Assembly: GCA_963966185.1 (NCBI GenBank) | Contig: CAWZYM010000172.1 | Span: forward strand, 415,001 to 479,000 | Direction: 5' to 3' | Source of the DNA: Rhabditoides inermis | Lineage: Eukaryota > Nematoda > Chromadorea > Rhabditida > Rhabditidae | Length of the DNA: 64,000 nt | Shown: one piece after another, positions 1-13,594 of the stretch | How the letters are laid out: every line of letters starts with the position of its first letter | Numbering within the stretch: the stretch's first letter is position 1 | Program-made: the position numbers and the translations under genes | Notes under the pieces: model-generated | The model's input: only the letters and a program-made list of their open reading frames with translations | Databases searched by the model: none | What the model was told of the DNA's origin: nothing

Positions 1-2095
<2,095 letters not shown>

Positions 2096-3675
2096 AAAAG
2101 CTATAGGTGTAGAGTGGCAGAAAGTGGTGTAGATTACTGGTGTTGTATAGGTTCACGTGGTCGCTTTCACTTATGGTTTCGCGTTTATAATATTTTTCAG
2201 TAGTCATGTTAGTGGGTTGATTTTTTTCTGCGTTTTCAGATAAATTAATGTACTAATTTGTTGTTATCACTTATGAACTGTTGTAAGCTGTATTCATGGG
2301 TGTTATTTTCAGGATCGTGTTTTCTTCGTCTAAATGTCATTCTGCATTGCCGAACAAACAGTGCACGAACGTCTCTTCACTCCGTGTCGCCAATCAGTTA
2401 TCGATGTATTGATTATATCAGATTGTTAGTGAGTCAGTTACTCTTTATATTTATGCGGTTTATGCACGGATTGTTGTTGCTCGTCACTGCATTTAGTAGT
2501 GAAGTTGCATTAGATTGTTTTCGTTTATAATAATAAAAAATTGTTTCATTATGTTCCATTGAATGATTGCAATGTCTGCGTTTTTATTCGCTTGATTATC
2601 TAAATGAGGGAGGAGCAGAAGAGCACTGCATGCAGAGCCAAGCTGCTCTTTTGTGATTGCACAAATTCAAGTGTCCCGTTGAATCATTCCTACCGGTGTG
2701 TCCTAGTGCCCTTTTTGGTGGTATTTGGCTGTTTTCGTTTCGGGACCAAGTGAGAGCACGAGAATGTGGAGTCCGGCCGTGTTTGCGAGGAGGAGTCTCC
2801 CAGGTTTGTCACTGTCCTATCGCTTTTGTATGTGTCCCCCTCCCTCTTCTGTCCGCATCCGCTGAACTATAATCGATCATGGCATGATTCAAACTGCCGC
2901 TTTCTATTCACTATTCCCACTAACGGTCATGCATTCACTTCACCCTTGACACCATATCGCTATAACAATCGATATCGCCTTTAGTACGTTCTAAAGGTGT
3001 TGTGATGTGCAATCTAACTTTTCTCCGTTCTCTTTCACTGGTTCATGTGTATGTTGTTGAATGAGTGTGGGGAGGACAAGGTGTCTGCCGCCTCTCTTCT
3101 ATCCCTCATCCAATCGCACGCTCTTTCCCATCTCTCATCGCACGCCGGCGAATGGTCGAAAAAATATTTACCACCCGTTCTTTCTCTGCTGCGTCCGAGC
3201 TGCGATTTTCGAATGCTAATCGCCATCATACCCCGCTTTCCCTTGACCCACCAGGGTAGACAAAAGCGGTTTATCATGCATTACTACTCCTATCACCCTA
3301 TACTATCATGATTATATCATATCAGCTATCAGCAATCAGCATATCACGTCGTGATCGAAGGTGGCATTTACCATGTTTTCATTGACACCCTATAATCACA
3401 CATTTGGAGATTCATTCATTTCGATTCCCAATATTTGGAATTGGTCTATCATCATTTGTTCTCTGATATATTTTTGTTCTTGCGCCTTATCTCTTGCTAC
3501 ACCGCCCCCTCCCTTTTTTGTGATGTTTCGTGGAATTCTGATAATGTGTTTGGTTGGCATTCGTGCAATACATCTGCACCCGAGTGATACAATATACAAA
3601 CCAAACGTATCGTAATAACGGTTTGCTTAGGTGATAGATGTCATCGTAACGAGTTGAGAGTTGTGATTGTTTCAG
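2096..3675. other. Intergenic region between adenylate kinase and aminopeptidase
   Basis: After the likely 3' UTR this stretch has only short overlapping open frames with no family resemblance. It probably holds promoter sequence for the aminopeptidase locus. I see no repeat or RNA gene in it. Confidence 0.4.
2533..2538 (+). terminator. Candidate polyadenylation signal of the adenylate kinase gene
   Basis: An AATAAA lies about 440 bp after the kinase stop codon in an AT-rich stretch. It is the best positioned signal I see for this transcript. Earlier sites are possible. Confidence 0.4.
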
Positions 3676-4626
3676 TGGTTGCGCGACACGTTCGTTCGAC
3701 TCATCTCCGACAAGCCAGTCTCCCCACCGTCGCTCTCCTAGGTGAGTGCCGTCGCGAGTGTGTTGTGGTTTGTTTCTTCAAATTTCGTCGATTCAAATTT
3801 GCATAACTTACACGTGCGCAATGGCGCGGGTTGAAATGACGTTGTCGGTCATTGTTTGGCGGTGGTCTTGTGACGGGAGGTCGTGCCTTGTTCTAGAATC
3901 CTGCAATCATGTTCACCATGCTAGGAGTGTTATGTAAGTTTGCGTGCCGTTTCCGCGTTCTAGTGTTCTAGATTAGGGGTTTCAAACAGTTACACTTGAT
4001 AACATTTTTTGTGTCGTATAGTTTTGATAGACGCGTGCCGAATGTATTGTCTGGACAGGCGGCACTATGTGTCTTGGAGGCGATAATGTATCGCGTGATG
4101 CCGACTGTGCTAGATGGTCAGTTGGAGTGCCTGCAGAGTGTGAACTTTGGCAGTGCCTGCGTGGTGGAGATGAGGTCACTTCTTTGTTGGCGGAGATAAG
4201 CCTCTGTCGTCGCTGCCCGCTGCCATATCTCTCCAAAAAAGTGCTTGGATTGATAGCTTGGAGGTGATAATTGATAGTGCACAACGTTGCGTCACCTTCT
4301 GGCGCCGAATGTGATGAAATGGAGGAGGAGTCTATGCGTGATGTGTGAAGTAGTTTCTTAAACGGTCATGGCGTGACTTTATAGATTATTGTGTTTGTTA
4401 CATGCTGACCGAGTGTGTGTTGCAGCGCAAGTGCTTCCCCGTCCAGTGCGCGTGGAACGACTGATTGGCACCCGGCCCGGCCCCGTTCAGCCTAGCCTCA
4501 TCCCCGTCAAGACTGCCCCCTCTGTCCCTGCTGCCCCCACTCCCGCAGCAGCCACTCCCAGCAGGTCGTCGACTGCTGTAGCGCCCGCGCCCCTCCCCGC
4601 ACCCTCACTCGTCAGCATCCGACAAG
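3676..4626 (+). other. Two candidate upstream exons giving an N-terminally extended aminopeptidase
   Basis: Two segments have good splice borders. The first is 3676-3741 (TTTCAG before, GTGAGT after). The second is 4426-4626 (TTGCAG before, GTACTG after). Joined to each other and to an acceptor at 5256 they read open in one frame straight into the aminopeptidase ATG at 5265. The extension would be about 93 residues, Arg-rich at first (VARHVRSTHLRQASLPTVAL) and then Pro/Ala-rich, with almost no acidic residues. That composition resembles a mitochondrial presequence plus a flexible linker. I cannot find the true first exon or ATG. An untranslated leader is the simpler alternative, and no transcript evidence is available. 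Confidence 0.35.
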
Positions 4627-4896
4627 GTACTGTCCACATGTGGTGGGCGAGGGTGGCATTGATGAACCGGGTTCTAGTTGGGACTGTACGGGCTCTGGTA
4701 ATGCTCGGGTTTTTTTTTATGGTAATGCTCGGGTGTTTTAGCGAGATGGAATTCTATTTTGCATGTTCGACTTGTCAATCGTGTTTGTTGGCGATGGGTA
4801 TTAGCGAGAAATGATGGCGAGTGTTGTTTTAGCGAGTGGTGACAGGTGACACTGACACCGGGGAAGACACGGCTTGTTCCTCTTCTCCCTCCCCCT

Positions 4897-4898
<2 letters not shown>

Positions 4899-4948
<50 letters not shown>

Positions 4949-4968
4949 CTCTCTCTCTCTCTATCTCT
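4899..4968 (+). repeat. CT microsatellite
   Basis: A (CT)n tract with a few T or A interruptions in the region upstream of the main aminopeptidase start. Similar CT tracts on the coding strand occur before several acceptors in this window. Confidence 0.9.
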
Positions 4969-5264
4969 CGTGGTGGCTCGCGGCGACGACTGCGAGCCGA
5001 TTAGATAGTGTATGATGTAGCCCTATGAGTGTATGGTTTTAGAGTCGAGGTTGAGAGAGGGTACAGAGAAGGGGTACGATTAGATTGTCTAATGAGATTA
5101 GACGATGACAACTAGGGAAGACGGAAAATGGGAGAAATTTGTGTTAGTTGTGAGCTGACACGAAGTGGAGGAATGTCAGTGGTGTGGCGATTATTGCTAG
5201 GTAGGTCGATGCTCTGATGATTTATGAATCTATCTTTCCTAAGCATTGCCTTTTAGCCGCAACG

Positions 5265-8200
5265 ATGGCGTGCGCTGCCGTTCCCAACGAGAAGTATGAG
5301 CGACTGCCGGAGTTTGCCAAGCCCGCCCGCTACACGATCAAGCTCGTCCCCGACCTCAAGAAGTGAGTGCTGAAGGGGTTCACCACACTCTGTAGTTTGT
5401 GTATTGATTCTCGCGTTGTTTGAGGTTTACTTTCGATGGCGAGGCGGCGATCGAGGTGGACATCACATCGGCGACTGACCACCTGAAGCTGCACGCACAG
5501 GCACTGAACGTGAGCCAGGCGGGCATTGTGCTGGCCGATGGAAAGGGTGAGTGGAATAGGGGAGGAGGCGAAGGAGGAAGGGGGAGTACCTCCTGTTTGT
5601 AGAGCTTTCGTCCTTGCCCGTCACCTATGATGAGAAGTGGACTATGCTGACGGTGAAGCTGCCCCAGCAGCTCACCCCCCAGAAGGTGACACTCAAGTTC
5701 AAGTATGTCGGAGAGCTCAACGACAAGATGCGCGGATTCTATCGGTGAGTGGGGATCGAGTGGACTAGGGCTTGCAGGTAGGATATTAGAGATATGTTCT
5801 TGTTGCAGCTCTTCGTACAAGGCTGCCGACGGCAGCGAGAAGTTCATTGCCTCGACTCAGTTTGAGGTATTGTGTATAGTACCGAGTACTGTACGTCTCC
5901 TTTTCAGTCTACGTACGCGCGTCTTTCGTTCCCTTGCTGGGATGAGCCCATCTACAAGGCCAAGTTCGATGTGACCCTCGTCGTCGACGAATCGCTCACT
6001 GCCCTCTCCAACATGGTACGGTAGACACGGTAGAGGGGTACTGTAGCTTGAAATTGGACGATGGACGGTGACTGTAGACTGTGTTTACCTGGCGTCTTTC
6101 CAGAACGTTGTGTCGGAGTCGAAGGTGGATGGCGGAAAGAAGTCGATCAAGTTTGACACGTCTCCCCTCATGTCCACTTATCTCGTCGCCTTTGCCGTCG
6201 GCGACTTTGAGTACCTCGAGGTACGGTAGACGGGAGGGTACTGTACATGTGTTGTGTTTCAGTCGAAGACGAAGTCGGGCACGATCATGCGTGTGTACAC
6301 TGTGCCTGGCAAGAAGGCGCAGGGCGCGTTCGGACTGGAGCTCGCCACCAGGGCCATTGACTGGTGCGTGGGGAGGGGGATTGCATTCGTAGTGATTACT
6401 GTAGTCTGATTGACAAATGTGTTTGGACGCTGTGTTGTTGCAGGTACAACGAGTGGTTCGGCATCCCGTACGCTCTTCCCAAGTGCGACCTCATCGCCAT
6501 CCCCGACTTTTCGATGGGTGATTTGGCATGCCACACTTTGCGGTCACGTCCCCCTCCATGTCCCTGTATCCACTGACACGTCGTAGCTTTCTAACACTAT
6601 GTGTTCTTTTTCTCGTCTCGATTCAGTCTAACGCCGATGTGTTTATGCAGGCGCGATGGAGAACTGGGGTCTGGTGACGTACCGGGAGGTTGCCCTGCTG
6701 GTGGACCCTGCCAAGTCGTCGACTCGCCAGAAGAGCCGCGTCGCGCTCGTCATTGCACACGAACTCGCCCATCTATGGTTCGGAGACCTCGTCACCATGG
6801 TAGGCAGGGGGGGGGGTGGTGTGGTGGAATGGGATGGAGAGGAGAATTAGATGAAGAGAGGAGTAGCATTTTCTGCATTTCATTCCAATTTAGTCATTGG
6901 CGTAAGTGAGATTGGTAGATTATTAGACATGGGTGATGCGTATTAATTGTTGTTTTCGATAGTTTTTATGGCAAATAGATTTTACTAGAACTGGGTTTAT
7001 GAGATGCGATTTGACAAATGTTGTTGTGTTTCAGAAGTGGTGGACTGACCTGTGGCTGAAGGAGGGCTTTGCATCGTTCATGGAGTACATGTTTGTGGGC
7101 TACAACTACGAGGAGTTCAAGATCTGGCTGCACTTTGTCAACGACGAGCTCGCGCAGGGATTCGCCCTCGACGCACTCCGATCCAGCCATCCCATCGAGG
7201 TAGGACAGGAAGGGATGGAAGGGGCAGAGAGTGGACATGGACTTGAAACAGACATGGTTGATGAATGGCATGTTCTTGAAGTAGACCGCGATATCATGCG
7301 TTCGTGTAGAGCAGATGTGGTCGGGAGGAATGTGGAGTTGTGCTATGTGTGTTGATTTCAGGTGGAGATTGATAACCCGAACGAGCTGGACGAGATCTAC
7401 GACTCTATCACGTACGCCAAGTCGAACTCTGTCAACCGGTGAGTGGACATGCGGAATCTGGACATGATGGGGGAGGAGAGTGATGATAGATACTTGCAGC
7501 ATGCTGTGCTACTACCTCGGCGAGCCGACGTTCCAGAAGGGACTGCAGCTGTATCTGCAGAAGTACAAGTACAGCAACGCAGTCACCGTCGACCTGTGGA
7601 ACGCGCTCAGCGAGGCGTCGGGACAGGTGAGGGAGGGGTGGAAGGAGTGAATCCACGAAGAAGTATGTTTCGATGAAGACACGCTGATTCTTTGCAGGAC
7701 GTGGCTGCGCTGATGTCTGGCTGGACGAAGCAGATGGGCTTCCCGGTGGTGTCTGTGTCGGAGAGGCAGGAGGGCGACAAGCGCATCCTCCACATGACCC
7801 AGAAGAGGTTCATCGCCGACGGAGGCGACGACGAGAAGAAGCAGATGTGGCAGGTGGGTGGGAGGGTGGAGAGGAAGAGGAAGATCTGTCAGAACAACAA
7901 TTGTATCACTGGTGGAAAGACTGAGTTGAATTTGATTTGAAACATACTTGCAACATTTGAGGGGAAATTAAGGAAGTGTGTGAATATTGACTCATTGACA
8001 GTGTTCAGGTGCCGATCAACATCTGCATTGGCTCTAACCCGTCTGCGGTGCACACGAAGGTGCTGCTCAAGGAGCGCGAACAGGAGTTTGTCATCGAGGG
8101 AGTCAAGCCCGGAGACTGGCTCAAGGTGCAGTCATAGATAGTGTCGTAGTCTGCGATTGGTACCGTAACCTGTGTTTTCAGCTCAACGCCGGCACCACTG

Positions 8201-9790
8201 GCTTCTATCGTGTCGAGTACTCGGAGGCCATGCTCAAGGTAAGTAAGTGCACGATCTGATACTGTAGATGTGGGCATGCTGTTTATTGTGCTGTTATTCA
8301 GGCCCTGCTCCCGGATATTGCTTCGAAGAAGATGCCGGTGCTCGACCGATTCGGCATCACCAACGACCTGTTTGCTCTGGTGGGTTGGGTTGAAAAACAA
8401 TTAATTATTCCGGTAGTTGTATCAATTACCAGATTGCGCACTGATCCGATTACTTGTTATCATCGACGAGTAACTTGTAAGTTTGATGAAACTTGGTAGT
8501 CGTGTATATTTGCATAGTGTAGTGTAGTGTAGTGTGTTTGTGTTGTAGGTGGAGGCGGGCCGTGTGCCGGCCTCTCAGTTCCTCGCCCTGCTGGAGGCGT
8601 CGGCTGCCGAGGACGAGTACGTGGTGTGGGGAGCCATCGACGGGGGACTCTCCGCACTCTCCAATGTACTCGGTCAGTAACACCCAGTAGCTCAGTTGCA
8701 TTGCTCGGGCGTCTGATACGTGTCTGTTGCAGACCACGCGGGCGACGCGGGGCTGAGGAAGCGCTTTGACGCGTTTGTGTGCAAGGTGCTGGAGCCGGTG
8801 GGCGCGCGTCTCGGATGGAAGGCGGAGAAGGGAGAGGGTGAGTGGACATGGAGACGGCCGTCGCACTGCCTCCCGTTGCAGACTCGCAGAAGGCGATGCT
8901 GCGCTCTCTGGTGCAGGGTCGTCTGGCCAAGGCCGGCCACGCGCCCACCATCAAGGCCGCCAAGGAGCTGTTCGAGAAGCACATTGCCAGCGGAGAGGAG
9001 CTTCACCCCGATCTTAGGCTCACGGTCAGTGCACATGGAGTACTGTAGATGGAACTGAGTTCTATTCTTGCCCCTCCAGATCTATTCTACCGCCATCCGC
9101 AACGGTGGCGTCGCCGAGTTTGACAAGCTGATCAAGGTGTTTGAGACGGTTGGATTCTCGGAGGTTGAGAGGTACGCGAGGCATACTGTATATTGAATGA
9201 ATGGGGTACGGTAGTGAGTGATGCGTGTTGCAGGCACTGCATCGTTGCTCTGTCGCAGGTGCAGGACCGTGCTCTCATCGAGCGTCTGTTCAAGTACGGA
9301 ATCGACCAGGGCAAGATTCGCTCGCAGGACCTGATGCTGCTCTTTGTGGGCGTCCGCGTCGGAAAGGTCGGACAGGACTTTGTCTGGCCCTACTTCAAGG
9401 TACGTTGCTATCTTCCAGCTACTGGTTTCTCACGTTGCCTCTGTTCCAGTCGAACCTGAAGAGCCTGATGGAGAAGTTTGGCGGTGCCAACTCGTCGCTG
9501 TTCCAACACTGCCTCAAGCTGTCGTCTGACTATTCCTGCAAGGAGGCCATGGCTAAGGAGATCGAGGTGAGGAGAGGGAGGGAGGGAGATTATCCATTGC
9601 ATTGGTCGTAGCAATGAGAGCTATGTGAATGGTGTTGCAGACGTTCCTGTGTTCTGAGCTGGACGCGGTTGCGGTGAAGACGCTGGACCGTCCGATTCGG
9701 CAGGTGGCCGAGTCTATCCGCCTGAACGCTCGTCTGCTGGAGAGGAACGAGAAGGCTGTCGCAGACTTCCTCGGCACCAAAGGAATCTAG
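5265..9790 (+). CDS. Puromycin-sensitive aminopeptidase, M1 family
   Basis: Twenty-three exons: 5265-5362, 5425-5546, 5603-5744, 5809-5866, 5908-6015, 6104-6220, 6263-6363, 6444-6517, 6651-6799, 7035-7199, 7362-7438, 7500-7626, 7698-7853, 8009-8125, 8182-8238, 8302-8379, 8549-8672, 8733-8837, 8882-9024, 9080-9171, 9234-9399, 9450-9566, 9641-9790. They join in frame to 880 residues, typical for the PSA/NPEPPS subfamily. The protein is a zinc metallopeptidase removing N-terminal residues from peptides, usually cytosolic. The exopeptidase motif GAMENWG starts exon 9. The zinc site HELAH is followed by the third ligand Glu in [10 protein letters not shown], in the family's HEXXH-X18-E spacing. 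The subfamily marker [14 protein letters not shown] is present early. Exon 2 seems to use a GAG acceptor (5422-5424). The C. elegans homologue is pam-1. Upstream exons may extend the N terminus. Part of its 3' end recurs near 42.1-42.4 kb. Confidence 0.94.
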
Positions 9791-9977
9791 GACGCTAGAC
9801 AGACCTCATATACACTACACTTATTTATTTCCCCCGGTGTGTCCCAGATGTATGTCGCTCACGACCGATTTTTGAAACATTTTGTTCTATCACTTGCTGC
9901 ACACTGTTTGTTGTCTCTCTCTTTCCCTCGTACGAGGACCCTGCATAAGTTGTACTGTATCGTGGTTTTTGAATTGT

Positions 9978-9983
9978 AATAAA
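9978..9983 (+). terminator. Polyadenylation signal of the aminopeptidase gene
   Basis: AATAAA lies about 190 bp after the stop codon. The same context with AATAAA recurs in the duplicated copy near 42600, which supports a conserved 3' end. Confidence 0.6.
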
Positions 9984-11021
9984 TGCGTATTTATTGAGTG
10001 GGTGTTCTGTGGCGATTATCATTGAAACCCTGAAATCTTTCATGAGTATACGGTACAAATTTGGAGGGTGATCATAGGGTTTGAGTCTGGTCGCTACTCA
10101 AAACAAAATAAGAGATGGTACGGCTGTTGAAGATGCGTAGTCCCCTGTTTATCATCTTATCTCATGTTTGAGATTCTGTCGAACATGCTGACCAACTCTT
10201 GCTCTCCTCACATTCACTGTTAACGAGCAGAAGACCGGAGATGCATCTCTGGTTTTCGTTGAATTTCTATGTTACATGTGAAGAAGTGTATTTGAATTCA
10301 ATATATATGTATTGTGTTGTGAGTGTCAAAAAACTGGTGGTTGTGAAAGTTCTTGAAAAAAGTACGAGTTTTAACCTAGTCTCATGACTAGGCTTCCAAA
10401 AATTGTGTGGCGAAGCGTCTGTGAGTCCCGCAGACTCCTCCCCTTCAATCACCCATCCACCAACTGTCCCGACCAGAGAGAGAGGTTCTAGTATTGTGGA
10501 ACGATGTTGGCTTCCGAAAGACCGGAAGAGTGTCGACTGCGGGCAGTCGCCTTTCGCCGGGAGGCCTACCATGAGCAACGCCATTTCGCCTTTTTCCAGC
10601 GGCCGCGCGTGATTCACGCCGGTTTGCACTATTTTCTCGAGAAGTTCGGCGCTCGGACTGGGGCGTAGCAGAGAATATCTCTAAATCATTCCATTAGTTG
10701 AACTCTTTTTTTTACTAAATGACATAATTTTATCACTCCCTCTCTGAGAAGAACCACTGATTAGGTCATATTATCAGTGCCAGTCGGTATCGTATAAACC
10801 CTACACTCTCTATCAGTAGACTGAATATCCAAGTGATAATGACGGCGTGTTCCTTACCGGAAATTTTTAATCTAACAAAAGTTTTCAGAACATTTATCGA
10901 TTTTTCGTGCGCGTGAAAGATATAGTAACACCTTTCTGAAGCATTCCTGCGTCTGTTCCGCGTAGCTATAGTCGTCGTTGTGTGGTTGTCTGTGAGGGTT
11001 CGATATTTCTGTTGATTGCAG
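9984..11021. other. Duplicated intergenic and promoter region of S28 copy 1
   Basis: No gene is seen. Most of this stretch is closely matched at about 42605-43669, upstream of the second S28 gene, so it is the shared promoter region of the pair. The copies differ by small changes and by about 120 extra bases near 43385-43505 in the downstream copy. The S28 start codon directly follows an acceptor-like TTGCAG in both copies, consistent with a 5'-UTR intron or trans-splicing. Confidence 0.6.
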
Positions 11022-11187
11022 ATGACTGGGGCACTTGTCCTGTCAGTCCTTCTGGCAGGTGTGGCCTCCGCAGCCTTCCCACACCGACATCCCGCCGTGC
11101 CCCGATTCGTCAACGGACGGCCCGTCGGAGGAGTACTCAAGTGAGAGCACCACAAGCGGAGGGAACTGGTATTGAAACATATACAAG

Positions 11188-11577
11188 TACCACGTAAGAG
11201 AACATGAAAATACAATCACTTTTCATAAATAAACTGTATGCTGAAAATGAAAATAACGTGTTGAAAACGCACCGCGAGTTTCGTAGTGAGAAATACCGGA
11301 ATGTGCCGTAGAACATTCCGTACACACAGAGCAGACGATTTAATGGATTGTTGCATATGTTATTGTGTGTATATGCACATATGATTATCATTGATAGTCA
11401 TGTGAGCATACAAATTTCTAATTTTAGATGTGTGCGTAGTGCATCTACGGCATATTCCGGTATTTCTCACTACGGAATTCACAACTTCGCGATGCGTTTT
11501 CAACACGTTATTTTCATTTTCAGCATATAATTTTTTTGATGAAAAGTGATTGTATTTTCATGTTCTTTTACGTGGTA
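11188..11577. mobile_element. MITE A: TA-flanked long-inverted-repeat element in intron 1
   Basis: Both ends form an inverted repeat of well over 100 bp, starting CCACGTAAGAGAACATG on the left and its complement on the right. TA dinucleotides flank both outer ends. The total is about 390 bp with no coding capacity. Size, structure and a TA target suggest a Tc1/mariner-derived MITE. The corresponding intron of S28 copy 2 lacks it, so it arrived after the duplication or was lost there. Confidence 0.75.
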
Positions 11578-11773
11578 GTCGTAGTTTACACACGACATTC
11601 AGAGTGATACATTCCTTTAAGGTATCTCTTGTGATTGTATATTACGATGGCGAGTAAGTTAGCGAAAGTTGGATAAAAAAAGATGAATTCAAAATACGAA
11701 TTTTCAGCTTCGGCTACAAGGCGGCGACGGGCAAGGAGATCGAGGGAGCAGAGAGCTTCCCCTGGCTGCAGCA

Positions 11774-11982
11774 GTGAGACGACTCTCTTTCTCTCTCACA
11801 CACTCTCCCTCTTTCCCTCCCTCTCCCGTCTCTCTCCCTCTCTCTCCCTCTCCCTCTCCTTCTTTCTCTCCCCTCTACCTCGCTCCCTCTCTCTCTTCTC
11901 TACCTCTCTCTACCTCTCTCTCCCTCTCTCCCTCTCTCCCTCTCTCCCTCTCTCTCCCTGCCTCTACTCTCCCTTTCTCCAG
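11774..11982 (+). repeat. CT-rich microsatellite filling intron 2 of S28 copy 1
   Basis: Almost the whole intron is CT and CCCT repeat on the coding strand and runs directly into the acceptor of exon 3. The paralogous intron (44004-44073) is also CT repeat but three times shorter. The tract probably doubles as an extended polypyrimidine tract. Confidence 0.85.
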
Positions 11983-13262
11983 ATTCAACTTCACTAACCT
12001 CGTCGACCATTTCAACCCCGACGACGAGAGGACCTACCAGCAGGTGAGTCTCAATGCTAGAGATCAATCAATAAATCAATACGATTGCAGCGCGCGTGGT
12101 ACAACCCTAAGTACACCAAGAACAACAACATAATCTTCCTCATGATTCAGGGAGAAGGTGGGTAGAGAGTAAACAAATAAAAACAAATAAACAAACATTT
12201 CAGGACCGGCCGTAGCCCATTGGGCGGGGTTTGAGGAACTCACCTACCTCAAGGTACGGTACACTGGGATATGATACTGTAGATGTTAGAAGGTTACTGT
12301 ATAGTGAATTTCAGCTTGCGGCCGAGCATGGTGCTGATGTGTTCCAGCTGGAGCACAGATTCTTCGGATGGAGCCGCCCGTTCGAGTGGGTTACGGTAGA
12401 ATGGATTGCTAGGGTACGGTATCGGCACGTTTTTCTTTTTCAGTACAATGACGACGGACAACCTCAAGTACCTCACCACTCAGCAAGCTCTTGAGGACAT
12501 CGCCGTGTTCATCAAGGTATCGATTTATCGATTAGTCACGATATACTTGACGCGACATAGCCACCCGTTTCTAGGCAATGAATGCCAAGTACAACTTCGT
12601 CAACCCCAAGTGGGTCACATTCGGTGGATCCTATCCCGGTGGGTTTTGAGTTACAACGCGTCATCATAATCAAACATAACTTTACTACAGGAGCCCTATC
12701 TGCCTTTTTTCGCCAGAAGTATCCGGATCTGACGGTTGGAGCAGTCGCCTCTTCGGCCACTATCAACATGAAGCTCGACATGTATGGTGAGAGGAGAGGG
12801 ATAGGGAGAGGGAGAGGGAGACCATACTTCTCCAGAGTATGCCATATCTGTGGACGAGACTCTGAAGCTCACCTCGAAGCAGTTCGACAACAATTGCTAT
12901 GACAGCCTGGCCAAGGCGTTCAGCATGGTTTGTCTCTACCGCTTATATAGCTCAGCCGTAGCCAGCGTGTGAGACGCGCCGGGTTTGCACTTTCACATGC
13001 GAACCGTGTTGCGAAATCTTCTCCACATAACCAGAAGGAGGAACGTCGTACGCGCGACTCCGACTGGTATACTATTATATTACATGACTTGCATGAAAAC
13101 TGCTATAGAATTAGCCACGCGGCCACGCGTTCAGTTTGAGTCTGGCCCATACGTAATGCAGATACATTCACTATTCTTTTCGCTTTTCAGATGCAGAAAC
13201 TCTCTATCACCAAGGTTGGTCGGGACCCTCTCAGCGCCAAATTCAAGTATGGATAGAGGGAA

Positions 13263-13268
<6 letters not shown>

Positions 13269-13299
<31 letters not shown>

Positions 13300-13323
13300 G
13301 ACGACGACGACGACGACGACGAC
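13269..13323 (+). repeat. GA microsatellite followed by GAC repeats
   Basis: A (GA)n tract then a (GAC)n tract lie between the donor of exon 11 and the acceptor of exon 12. The same compound repeat occurs at 45292-45361 in S28 copy 2, so it predates the duplication. Confidence 0.85.
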
Positions 13324-13594
13324 GTCATTCGTTGCAGCTTGGAGCCGCCTTTTGACGAGAACACGACGAAGAAGGACATTGACTTCTTCTTCGCCAGCAT
13401 CTTTGGGGTGTTCCAGCAAGTGGCGCAGTATACGTACGACGGACGGGTGAGACGGCATGAGATGTACAATGTCACACATGCCGTTGTGCCGTAGTTTGTG
13501 AAGACTTGACACTCGGCCTGTCAGTGACGCAATCACGCAATGCAAACATGGAATTAGAATAGTGGGGGCATCCTCCCTCTCTCAGCCTATTGGT

